From positions 84,803 to 148,802 of the forward strand of contig JASJCR010000018.1 in the NCBI GenBank assembly GCA_030065875.1: DNA of 64,000 nucleotides, written 5' to 3'. The notes below the pieces were generated by a model. It did not search any database. It saw nothing but the letters and a program-made list of their open reading frames with translations, and was not told the origin of the DNA. Position 1 is the first letter of the stretch; every line of letters starts with the position of its first letter. This stretch comes from Ardenticatenaceae bacterium (lineage in GTDB: Bacteria > Chloroflexota > Anaerolineae > Promineifilales > Promineifilaceae). The position numbers and the translations under genes were made by a program. Below, piece by piece: positions 34,183-41,863 of the stretch.

Positions 34183-34855
34183 AGCGGTTGTATTTGATAT
34201 GGATGATACCCTTTATCCTGAACGCGAATTTGTGCTGAGTGGCTTTCGCGCTGTGGCCGTATGGGCCCAGCGTCACCTTGGGATTCCTCAAAATTCAGGG
34301 TATGATTGCCTGAAGAGGTTATTTGAGCAGGATATTCGAGGCAATACATTCAACCTATGGCTTGCCCATTTTAACATTGCAGATGACACACTTGTTCCTA
34401 ACCTCATAAATGTTTACAGAACACATTCTCCCAACATTGCTCCTTTTGCTGAAATGAAAGCCCTGGTCGAACAATTGTCTCTGCACGTGCCGGTCGCGTT
34501 GCTCAGCGATGGCTACTTGGAAGTTCAACGACGAAAATTTGACGCTTTAAACCTTGCTCCTTTCTTTCATACAGTTCTGTTTTCTGATCAGTTTGGCCGG
34601 GAAAATTGGAAACCCAGCCCTGTTCCTTTCCAGGCGGTTTTAGAGAAACTCACAACCAACGGCCCTGAGACGGTCTATATCGGTGATAATCCTCGTAAGG
34701 ATTTTATTGGGGCTCGCCAGACCGGTATCAATACAATTTGGCTCAAGCATGCTCGGGGAGAGTACTTTGAAGATCGTCCACCTACACCACAGCACGATGC
34801 AGACATCATTGTCGATCATGCAGCAAATTTGTTTGGCTTGTTTGGTCTTGATTAA
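34142..34855 (+). CDS. HAD-superfamily hydrolase
   Basis: A 237-residue HAD phosphatase-like enzyme. Motif I is VVFDMDDTLYPE with the nucleophile and acid aspartates, motif II ALLSDGYLE, and motifs III-IV are K-x-x-P in WKPSPVPF and IGDNPRKDFIGAR. The cap (about 35-105) is helical, subfamily I. All four motifs are intact, so it should be active. It overlaps the ATP-grasp gene by 41 bp, and the ATP-grasp/HAD pair recurs in glycan loci. Substrate unknown; a sugar or acyl phosphate is plausible. Confidence 0.92.
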   Translation: MTAIVWPKTNTPLKAVVFDMDDTLYPEREFVLSGFRAVAVWAQRHLGIPQNSGYDCLKRLFEQDIRGNTFNLWLAHFNIADDTLVPNLINVYRTHSPNIAPFAEMKALVEQLSLHVPVALLSDGYLEVQRRKFDALNLAPFFHTVLFSDQFGRENWKPSPVPFQAVLEKLTTNGPETVYIGDNPRKDFIGARQTGINTIWLKHARGEYFEDRPPTPQHDADIIVDHAANLFGLFGLD

Positions 34856-34927
34856 TTTATTTAGAATCGATATGCAATAGATCTGTGGCGCTAGAAGAAT
34901 GGGAAAAACGCCACAAATGAGGTTGAT

Positions 34928-36061
34928 TTGGTCGCAAAGAGAATTTATCTTTCTCCACCGCACATGTCCGGTTGGGAGCAGCAGTTTGTTCAAGATGCTT
35001 TTGACACCAACTGGATCGCCCCGCTTGGTCCACACGTTAACGCGTTTGAGGAAGAATTTTGTGAGGTTGTGGGGTCGGCTCACGCTGCCGCCCTGAGCAG
35101 CGGCACGGCCGCCCTGCACCTGGCCATGATCCTGCAGGGGATCGAACCGGGTGATGAGGTGCTGGTTTCCGACCTAACTTTCAGCGCCAGCGTTAATCCG
35201 ATTATTTACTGCGGAGGCAAGCCTGTTTTTATCGACAGCGAAACCGCTTCCTGGAACCTTGACCCCAATTTGTTAGAAGATGCGTTGAAAAAGAAGGCCG
35301 CGGCCGGCAACCTGCCCAAGGCGATGATTATCGTCCACCTTTATGGGCAAGCGGCCGATATGGAAGCGATTTGTGCCCTGAGTGAGCAATATGGGGTGCC
35401 GATCATTGAAGATGCGGCCGAAGCCCTGGGTGCCACTCACCATGGTCGGGCACCCGGCACGCTGGGGCGAATGGGCATCTATTCGTTCAACGGCAATAAA
35501 ATCATCACCACTTCTGGGGGCGGCATGCTTGTCTCTGATGACAAGGCCTTGATCGATCAGGCGCGCAAACTAGCAACCCAAGCCCGTGATCCAGCGCCTC
35601 ATTACCAACATTCACAAATTGGCTATAATTACCGGTTGAGCAACATTCTGGCCGGTGTTGGGAGAGGACAACTGCGCGTTTTATCAGATCGCGTACAAAC
35701 CCGGCGGCAAAATTTTGACTTTTACTGCAACAATCTAGGTCATCTGCCCGGTATCTCTTTTATGCCGGAGGCCCCCTGGGGGCGATCAAATCGCTGGCTC
35801 ACCGTCATGCAAGTTAATCCGGAGCTCTCGGGCTCTGATCGTGAACAAATTCGCCTTGCTCTCGAAGAAGAAAATATTGAATCGCGCCCGGTGTGGAAAC
35901 CGATGCACCTCCAACCAATTTATGCTCAATATGAAGTTTTTGGCGGCCATGTTTCAGAACATCTTTTTGAGCGTGGCCTTTGCCTGCCGTCCGGGTCAAG
36001 CTTGACTAAAAGTGATTTAAATAGAATTGTCTATTTGATTCGATCGATAGTTTGCACATGA
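34928..36061 (+). CDS. DegT/DnrJ/EryC1-family aminotransferase (PglE-like)
   Basis: A 377-residue PLP enzyme that aminates a keto-sugar nucleotide, most likely UDP-4-keto-6-deoxy-GlcNAc. Family marks: SSGTAALHLAM, the aspartate of IIEDAAEALGA, and the PLP lysine K191 in SFNGNKIITTSGGGM. The start is TTG at 34928 with GAGG six bases before; 72 bp upstream is a TGTGGCG/CGCCACA dyad (34884-34915). It directly precedes the CapD/PglF-like dehydratase, whose product is its substrate. No PglD-type acetyltransferase accompanies them, unlike bacillosamine operons. Confidence 0.92.
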   Translation: MVAKRIYLSPPHMSGWEQQFVQDAFDTNWIAPLGPHVNAFEEEFCEVVGSAHAAALSSGTAALHLAMILQGIEPGDEVLVSDLTFSASVNPIIYCGGKPVFIDSETASWNLDPNLLEDALKKKAAAGNLPKAMIIVHLYGQAADMEAICALSEQYGVPIIEDAAEALGATHHGRAPGTLGRMGIYSFNGNKIITTSGGGMLVSDDKALIDQARKLATQARDPAPHYQHSQIGYNYRLSNILAGVGRGQLRVLSDRVQTRRQNFDFYCNNLGHLPGISFMPEAPWGRSNRWLTVMQVNPELSGSDREQIRLALEEENIESRPVWKPMHLQPIYAQYEVFGGHVSEHLFERGLCLPSGSSLTKSDLNRIVYLIRSIVCT

Positions 36062-37953
36062 TTTATAAACCAGTTCCCCTAGACCACCTTCGTAATCGAC
36101 ACTTCTTTGTTTTTGACGCCATAGCCATCGTTTTTGCTTCGTATTTGAGCTATGTGTTGCGTTTTGAGACATGGCAATTCCCCACTTTTCATCAACAAAG
36201 CCTGATCATTTTTTCGATTTGTGCGGTGTTAGCGGTTCCGTTAATATTTCACTCGGTGGGTGTCTATTCTCGCTATTGGAAGTACGCCTCGCTAAACGAT
36301 TTTATTTTGATTTGTTTGAGCGTGGTTGTGGCTACTGCCGCTGCTTCACTTATGACGATTGGTGTTATTTGGTTAGGCAAGCTGTCGGCCGTTTTTCCCC
36401 GCTCAATCCCGTTTCTGTTTTTCATGATCGCCCTGGGGGCGGTATTCCTACCCCGCCTCTTTGTGCGGGTTTTTCACCTCATGCGCGGCCGGGTTAACGG
36501 CACCCGCCAGCGGCAGCCGGGCCGCCGCATCGCCATCATGGGCGCGGGAGATGCCGGAGAAATTCTGGTCCGGGAACTCAAGCAAAACACCCGTATCCAG
36601 CACGAAATTGTGGCCTTTCTGGACGACAACCCCCGCAAACACGGGGTGCGCATCCACGGCATCCGGGTGATTGGCGGCCGTCAGAAAATCCCCCATCTTC
36701 AGACTGAGTTGGGGGTCTCGGAACTCATTATCGCCATGCCCAGCATCGACGGCCGCATGGTGCGCGAGATCGTCCAGCTGAGCGAAAAAGCCGGTCTCAA
36801 AGCAAAAATTATCCCCGGTCTACAGGAGCTTCTCGAAGGCGAAAACCTCTTTGGCCAGCTGCGCAGCGTCGCCATCGAAGATTTGCTGCGCCGTCAGCCG
36901 ATCAAGACCGATTTCTCGGCCGTTCAAAACCTGCTCCAAGGACGGCGCGTGCTGATCACCGGCGGTGGCGGCTCGATCGGCAGTGAACTGTGTCGTCAAA
37001 TCATTCGCTGTCAGCCGTCCGAACTGGTGCTCCTGGGTCACGGAGAAAATTCGATTTTTGGCATATTCCATGAATTGAAACGCCTAAAAATAGAGACAAA
37101 AATAACGGCGGTAATCGCTGATATCCGCTTCGAGAAGCGGATCAAACAGGTTTTTGCTCAATTTCAGCCGGAAGTGGTTTTTCACGCGGCCGCTCACAAG
37201 CACGTGCCCCTCATGGAAGCCAATCCGGTTGAGGCGATTACCAACAACGTCCTGGGAACCCGCAATTTGCTGACCGCAGCGCTGGAACAGGATGTCGATC
37301 ACTTTGTCATGATCTCCACCGATAAGGCGGTGAACCCCACCAACGTGATGGGGGCCAGCAAGCGGTCCGCCGAACTGCTCGTACATCATGCCGCCGAACG
37401 ATCAGGAAAAGCGTACGTGGCCGTTCGTTTTGGTAACGTTCTAGGCAGCCGCGGCAGCGTGGTCCTGACCTTTCAGGATCAAATCAAGCGAGGTGGACCG
37501 GTGACGGTGACCCATCCGGAGATGACCCGCTTTTTTATGACCATCCCCGAAGCGGTGCAGCTCGTCCTGCAGGCGGCCGTTCTCGGCAACGGCGGCGAAG
37601 TCTTTGTCCTTGATATGGGCCAACCGGTCAAAATTCTCGATTTAGCCAAAGATCTTATTACTCTGTCCGGGTTAGAGGTTGATCGGGATATAAAGATTGA
37701 ATTTGTGGGCTTGCGCCCTGGTGAAAAGCTGTACGAGGAGCTGTTTGTCAAAGGGGAAGATTACCAGCGTACCCGCCATGAAAAGATCTTCCTGGCGGCC
37801 AATGCCAGCAATTTAATCCCGGCCGCTCTGGAGACCCGGATCGGCCGGCTGATTGAGGCAGCTGAAGAAAATCACCTCAACTTACTTATGGAAGAACTGC
37901 ATGAGCTGGTGCCCGAGTTTAGCCACAATGGCTCGGTTCCTCAGAGGAGATAG
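36058..37953 (+). CDS. Membrane-bound UDP-GlcNAc 4,6-dehydratase (CapD/PglF/WbpM-like)
   Basis: A 631-residue protein with four or five N-terminal membrane helices (about 14-135), a first Rossmann domain starting IAIMGAGDAGEILV, and the catalytic SDR domain. The latter has VLITGGGGSIGSELCRQI, FHAAAHKHVPLME and STDKAVNPTNVMGASKRSAE. The usual active-site tyrosine of Y-x-x-x-K is methionine here (VMGASKR), as normal for this family, with D-K in STDK taking the role. It makes UDP-4-keto-6-deoxy-GlcNAc for the aminotransferase. ATG at 36058 overlaps the aminotransferase stop. It ends the tightly packed part of the locus. Confidence 0.94.
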   Translation: MIYKPVPLDHLRNRHFFVFDAIAIVFASYLSYVLRFETWQFPTFHQQSLIIFSICAVLAVPLIFHSVGVYSRYWKYASLNDFILICLSVVVATAAASLMTIGVIWLGKLSAVFPRSIPFLFFMIALGAVFLPRLFVRVFHLMRGRVNGTRQRQPGRRIAIMGAGDAGEILVRELKQNTRIQHEIVAFLDDNPRKHGVRIHGIRVIGGRQKIPHLQTELGVSELIIAMPSIDGRMVREIVQLSEKAGLKAKIIPGLQELLEGENLFGQLRSVAIEDLLRRQPIKTDFSAVQNLLQGRRVLITGGGGSIGSELCRQIIRCQPSELVLLGHGENSIFGIFHELKRLKIETKITAVIADIRFEKRIKQVFAQFQPEVVFHAAAHKHVPLMEANPVEAITNNVLGTRNLLTAALEQDVDHFVMISTDKAVNPTNVMGASKRSAELLVHHAAERSGKAYVAVRFGNVLGSRGSVVLTFQDQIKRGGPVTVTHPEMTRFFMTIPEAVQLVLQAAVLGNGGEVFVLDMGQPVKILDLAKDLITLSGLEVDRDIKIEFVGLRPGEKLYEELFVKGEDYQRTRHEKIFLAANASNLIPAALETRIGRLIEAAEENHLNLLMEELHELVPEFSHNGSVPQRR

Positions 37954-37991
37954 GTTTCACCGCAAAATCACGGAAAACAGTAAAATTTGTG

Positions 37992-38093
37992 TAACTGTTT
38001 AGGTCTTCAATCATCCCGACAGGCTGTGGCCGGGGTCCTCACCGAGCCACCAGCCGGCGCGGTCAGAGACCGGCCGGAGCGCCTAAATAGATT
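37992..38093. repeat. 102-bp element with terminal inverted repeats, copy 1
   Basis: Bounded by TAACTGTTTAG on the left and CTAAATAGATT on the right. The inner 63 bp (from AGGCTGTGGCCGGGGTCC to GGAGCGCC) match copy 2 at 41729-41830 with only four differences, all at G. Both copies are exactly 102 bp. It has no coding capacity and lies 39 bp past the dehydratase stop. Confidence 0.8.
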
Positions 38094-38156
38094 TCAAGAA
38101 TGATACGGTAGTAGAACGATTGATCTTACATCATCGGTCGCGGGCATCCTGCACAA

Positions 38157-38203
38157 TGACAGAATGCGCAGCGTCAGCGAGGAATCTCGGCAGGTTGAAC
38201 TTA
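38157..38203. repeat. Dispersed repeat, CGTCAGCGAGGAATCTCG type, copy C
   Basis: AGAATGCGCAGCGTCAGCG runs into AGGAATCTCG and a GGTTGAACTTA tail, a diverged copy of the repeats at 5656 and 15501. Confidence 0.7.
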
Positions 38204-38307
38204 GACCGTAAAATGGCATAGCAAAGGTTCATTTTAATGTACGTTGGCGGGATTCTTGTATGTTAAAGAGAAAGATGGTCCGAGGGCAATTTAACCCATC
38301 CACAATG

Positions 38308-38350
38308 GTAGGGGCTGGGTTAGTAAGGGCTTGGCTAGCCAAGCCCCTAC
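38308..38350. repeat. GTAGGGGCT inverted repeat
   Basis: GTAGGGGCT (38308-38316) and AGCCCCTAC (38342-38350) are exact complements, with an inner TTGGCTAGCCAA palindrome. This is another known type of intergenic hairpin. The rest of 38094-38439 shows no gene. Confidence 0.75.
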
Positions 38351-38427
38351 ACCGGTTTCATCCTGGCCTCCTGTCCACAGCTTGAACGCGGCAAGGACGG
38401 TTTTGTGCTTTTTGTGTTTTTGTGATT

Positions 38428-38433
38428 CATAAT
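38428..38433 (+). promoter_or_regulatory. -10-like box for a leaderless start
   Basis: CATAAT (five of six) ends six bases before the ATG at 38440, with no Shine-Dalgarno. Confidence 0.35.
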
Positions 38434-38439
38434 AAACCT

Positions 38440-39564
38440 ATGAGCGCCATCTCTCAGCATAATGCAGAAGCCCCCTTTGAAGAGCGTTTCTTGACCCAAA
38501 TTGCGCACTGGCGGCGAACTCTCAACCTCTCTAAGGACGAGCTGGTCGATTGGCTGCTAAACGCTCGGCTGGCCGGCCTGACCTATAAGCTCCTTGATCC
38601 ACAAAAAAAAGCCACTCCGATGGGCCAAAAATTAAAAACCGGATTTCTGAACAGCGCCGCTCACACAATGATCCAAAATGAAGTGTTTGATCGCTTTCAG
38701 GCGGTGGCCGGAACGCTGAATATCCAGCCGGTTTTACTCAAAGGTGCGGCATTGGGTCAAACCGTTTACCCCCATCCGGCTACCCGGCCGATGGGTGATA
38801 TCGATATCTGGCTGCCTCAGCCGGTTATCCCTCCGCTGATCGCTCGATTAGAAGAAGCCGGTTTTAAATTGGCAAAAAAACAGCTCGCCGATCACCAAAT
38901 TACCGCCCAGCAGAGCGGCGAATACCAGCTCATCTATCGAGACTGGCATATTTTGATCGAGCTCCACGACACCGCTTTTCCCGGCTGGTGGCTCGATCAG
39001 ACAACTCCCATTGCGGTTGATGAAGGGGCGATTTGGGAGCGGTGTGAACCGCTTGAGGGGCGGCCGGGCTACAGGCAAATGGATGCCACCGATATGCTGA
39101 TTCACGTGGCCACTCATCTGGCCGTTAATCATCAGTTTAGCCTCCACCCGCTGCGCTCCCTTGTCGATTTGGCGCTCCTGATCGAAAAAAGACCGCCGGA
39201 CTGGGATAGATTGTGCGTACGAGCGGCACGATGGCACCTGCAGCCGGTTCTCTGGCGTACGCTTCTTGCCCTGCAGGAAATTTGGTTGGTTGAGGTTCCC
39301 CTGGAAGTCGTAAATGCTCTGGCGCCAAAACCGCTCCAGCGACAAATTTTAACGACGCTTGTAACCACAAAATCACTCCTGGCGGAACACAACCATTCCG
39401 ACGCCGGCGGCCGATATGTGCTGCTGCTGGCCCTGGTTGAGCAGGGTGCCGCCCGCCGCCGTTTAATCAAAACCGCTCTTTGGCCAAAAGCCAGTGAACT
39501 GCCCCCTGGGGTGGACAATCGCTTCCAGCGCCTGTGGCGGGTCATCACCACCCGAGAATTATAG
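38440..39564 (+). CDS. Nucleotidyltransferase-fold protein, PF14907 family (paralogue 2)
   Basis: A 374-residue relative of the protein at 31387-32553. The shared core is PVLLKGAALGQTVYPHPATRP followed by MGDIDIWL, again with D-x-D, plus HVATHLAVNHQFSLHPL later. Both have the same length and order of motifs but are diverged enough to be old duplicates or separate imports. The ATG at 38440 is favoured over a GTG eighteen bases earlier because of the -10-like box. It is followed after three bases by a Wzy/WaaL-like gene, so the pair probably works on the same glycan. Confidence 0.85.
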   Translation: MSAISQHNAEAPFEERFLTQIAHWRRTLNLSKDELVDWLLNARLAGLTYKLLDPQKKATPMGQKLKTGFLNSAAHTMIQNEVFDRFQAVAGTLNIQPVLLKGAALGQTVYPHPATRPMGDIDIWLPQPVIPPLIARLEEAGFKLAKKQLADHQITAQQSGEYQLIYRDWHILIELHDTAFPGWWLDQTTPIAVDEGAIWERCEPLEGRPGYRQMDATDMLIHVATHLAVNHQFSLHPLRSLVDLALLIEKRPPDWDRLCVRAARWHLQPVLWRTLLALQEIWLVEVPLEVVNALAPKPLQRQILTTLVTTKSLLAEHNHSDAGGRYVLLLALVEQGAARRRLIKTALWPKASELPPGVDNRFQRLWRVITTREL

Positions 39565-39567
39565 CCC

Positions 39568-40911
39568 TTGTCTCGCTCACCTGCTTTACTTGCCCGGCTT
39601 CTTCCCTATCTGGAAGGGTTAATCTATTGTCTACTACTACCTCTGGCGATGCTGGCCCCGCCATCGCTCCTGCCCCTGTTTGGAATTATCCCGATTTTAT
39701 GGTTGGGCAACTGGTGGTTTACCGGCCGCCCCTGGCCGCGTACGCCGCTTAATGGGTCGCTTTACGTGATGCTCCTGATGATCGGGGTAAGCGTCTGGGC
39801 CACCCCCGATCTATTGTTGAGTTTGGAAAAAGTGGTCGGCTTGACCTTTAGCATCCTTTTGTTTTGGGTGGCTGTAGCCGTGTTTGGGCGTTCTCAACCC
39901 CACTTCTTAGCCGGTTTGGTCATTTTTTGGGGATTATCGCTGGGAATTGTGGGGGTCGCGCTCCTCAAAACAACCTGGACCGCTAAAATTCCCGGTCTGG
40001 GTGCACCGGTTGCCCTGCTTAATCGCCTCAATGCGCTGGCGGCCGGTATTCCCCTACCGCAAATCAACGCCAACCAGGTAGCCGGAGTATTGATGTGGGT
40101 CACGCCGCTGTTTATCATCGTGACTTGGGCGATGATCGAGGCGCGCCGCAAACCGGCCGCCCATCCACCTGAATGGGTGCGTTTTTCTCGTTTTTATTTT
40201 TTGATCGGCTCAGGCGCGGCCGTGTTTCTCTTAACCCTGGTGCTGACCCAATCCCGGAGCGGCTGGCTGGCGTTTGGGCTGGCCGTGCCGGTTATGGGAT
40301 GGCTGGCGGGCGGCTGGCTCAGGCGGATGTCCGCCATGGGCGTGCTGCTCGTCGTGATCGGCATCACCCTGTTTTTTGCCGTCGATCCAGGCGGCACCGG
40401 TCAAGAACAGGTGATGCGTGCCTTGGGGTTGCGCTCCGATGCGCTGGTACAGGAAGAGGCCATCGGCACCCTCAACGGCCGTATGGAAATTTGGTCTCGC
40501 GCTGTTTATGGCCTGCAGGATTTTCCCTTTACCGGGATGGGGATGAACACCTTCCGCGAGGTTGTGCACGTTTTGTACCCGATGTTTCTGATTTCTCCCA
40601 CAATTGATATCGCCCACGCCCACAATCACCTGCTGCAAACCGGGCTTGATTTGGGGATACCTGGTTTGGTTGCTTATCTGGCCCTGTGGTTGGGAGCAGT
40701 GTGGCTTCTGCGCGAAACGTGGCGCACCAGCGATCACAATCGATTGATCAGATTGCTCGTCATTGGTTTCTGTGGCTCCCTCACCGCTTATTGGCTGTAC
40801 GGCTTAACGGACACCGTCGCCTTGGGGGCAAAGCCGGGCTTCTTGTGGTGGATTCTCCTGGCCCTAATCGTTACTTTACATAAACTGAGCGGCAGGAGTC
40901 CTGAGTCCTAA
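39568..40911 (+). CDS. O-antigen ligase family membrane protein (Wzy_C)
   Basis: A 447-residue protein with about 11 or 12 membrane helices. The Wzy_C marks are LTLVLTQSRSGWLAFGLAV before the large loop, then GTLNGRMEIWSRAVYGLQDFPFTGMGMNTF (key part NGRMEIWSRA) and AHNHLLQTGLDLGIPGL with the catalytic-type histidine. It would transfer or polymerise lipid-linked glycan outside the cytoplasmic membrane. It is GC-rich and unlike the AT-rich Wzy-like protein at 28.9 kb; one may be polymerase and the other ligase. TTG start three bases after the upstream stop. Confidence 0.9.
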   Translation: MSRSPALLARLLPYLEGLIYCLLLPLAMLAPPSLLPLFGIIPILWLGNWWFTGRPWPRTPLNGSLYVMLLMIGVSVWATPDLLLSLEKVVGLTFSILLFWVAVAVFGRSQPHFLAGLVIFWGLSLGIVGVALLKTTWTAKIPGLGAPVALLNRLNALAAGIPLPQINANQVAGVLMWVTPLFIIVTWAMIEARRKPAAHPPEWVRFSRFYFLIGSGAAVFLLTLVLTQSRSGWLAFGLAVPVMGWLAGGWLRRMSAMGVLLVVIGITLFFAVDPGGTGQEQVMRALGLRSDALVQEEAIGTLNGRMEIWSRAVYGLQDFPFTGMGMNTFREVVHVLYPMFLISPTIDIAHAHNHLLQTGLDLGIPGLVAYLALWLGAVWLLRETWRTSDHNRLIRLLVIGFCGSLTAYWLYGLTDTVALGAKPGFLWWILLALIVTLHKLSGRSPES

Positions 40912-41101
40912 GTTGAAAGTCCTAAGTAGGATGATTTAAATTGGAACTTGACTCAAGAAGTCCTGAGTTCTGAGTTGAAAAGTGCTGAGTAAAATGGCTG
41001 CGATTGAGGCTTGACAAAGATGGGGTGAAGCTTATTCTGTTTCAGGACTCAGGACTCAGGACTCAGGACTCAGGACTCAGGACTCAGGACTCAGGACTCA
41101 G
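40894..41101. repeat. AGGACTC/GAGTCCT heptad arrays around a promoter-like site
   Basis: GAGTCCT, GAGTCCT, AAGTTGA, AAGTCCT and relatives at 40894-40992, then eight near-perfect AGGACTC units at 41043-41101 in inverse orientation. Between them TTGACA (41011-41016) and TATTCT (41033-41038) are 16 bases apart, pointing into the array. The array runs up to the stop of the convergent TPR gene. Confidence 0.85.
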
Positions 41102-41106
41102 TAACC

Positions 41107-41589
41107 CTAATTCATTTCCCCAATCAGCGCATACTTCGCCAGGTGAGTCGTCACGTCAAAAGGATCGATGGCCAAGGCTGCGTCATATGCTTTTAGCGCT
41201 GAGCGATAGCGACCCATCATTTCATACGCCTGGGCCTTGTTAATATGAGGATATTGAGGAGCGTCGTAACGACCGGCCTGCGCCGCCTGATCGAGCCATT
41301 CCAGAGCCTCCTCCGGCCGACCGAGAGATATCAAATACGAGCCAATGTCGTTATACGGGTTTCCATATTCCGGATCGAGTTCGATGGCCGCTTCACATTC
41401 GGCAATCGCCTGATCGTATAGTTCCAGCATGCTGTACGCCCAACCTAAAAAGGTATGCGCTTCCGGCGTGGCGTGAATCTCGATTGATTTTTGATAGAGG
41501 CGAACCGCCTCAGCGATTTCCCCTTTTTGTTGAGCGCGATACGCCTGTTCAAAGATGACCATCGCGCGTTGTAAGGCAATTTCGTTCAT
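41107..41589 (-). CDS. Small TPR-repeat protein
   Basis: A 160-residue soluble protein made of about four tetratricopeptide repeats. The clearest are AYRAQQKGEIAEAVRLYQKS, TFLGWAYSMLELYDQAIAEC and NDIGSYLISLGRPEEALEWL, each with the alanine/glycine pattern of TPR helices. No signal peptide or extra domain. It likely acts as a scaffold; nothing points to a partner. On the minus strand a weak AATAAT lies six bases before the ATG, so it may be another leaderless gene. Confidence 0.85.
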   Translation of the reverse strand: MNEIALQRAMVIFEQAYRAQQKGEIAEAVRLYQKSIEIHATPEAHTFLGWAYSMLELYDQAIAECEAAIELDPEYGNPYNDIGSYLISLGRPEEALEWLDQAAQAGRYDAPQYPHINKAQAYEMMGRYRSALKAYDAALAIDPFDVTTHLAKYALIGEMN

Positions 41590-41630
41590 TCTGTAATTAT
41601 TGAGCGTTCAGATAAATAATCAATTAATCT

Positions 41631-41662
41631 GATTTACGATTTATGATTTACGATTTTTGATG
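41631..41662. repeat. TTTACGA heptads
   Basis: GATTTAC, GATTTAT, GATTTAC, GATTTTT. An inverse fragment (ATCGTAAATCGAAAATC) is at 41707-41723 and ATCATAAATCGTGAATG at 41840-41856. Confidence 0.65.
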
Positions 41663-41728
41663 AGCGCCTGGTTTGTGTGAGAAGAAAGTTCCCATCAAAG
41701 CTAACCATCGTAAATCGAAAATCTTTAG

Positions 41729-41830
41729 TAACTATTCAGATCGTCAACCTACTTCAAAGGCTGTGGCCGGTGTCCTCACCGAGCCACCAGCCGGCACGGT
41801 CAGAGACCGGCCAGAGCACCTGTATAGTTA
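41729..41830. repeat. 102-bp element with terminal inverted repeats, copy 2
   Basis: Left end TAACTATTCAG, right end CTGTATAGTTA: ten of eleven positions are complementary, better than copy 1. The GC-rich inside is near-identical to 37992-38093. It lies between two minus-strand genes, inside fragments of heptad repeat. Confidence 0.85.
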
Positions 41831-41863
41831 CAATCTTTAATCATAAATCGTGAATGCTCCATT

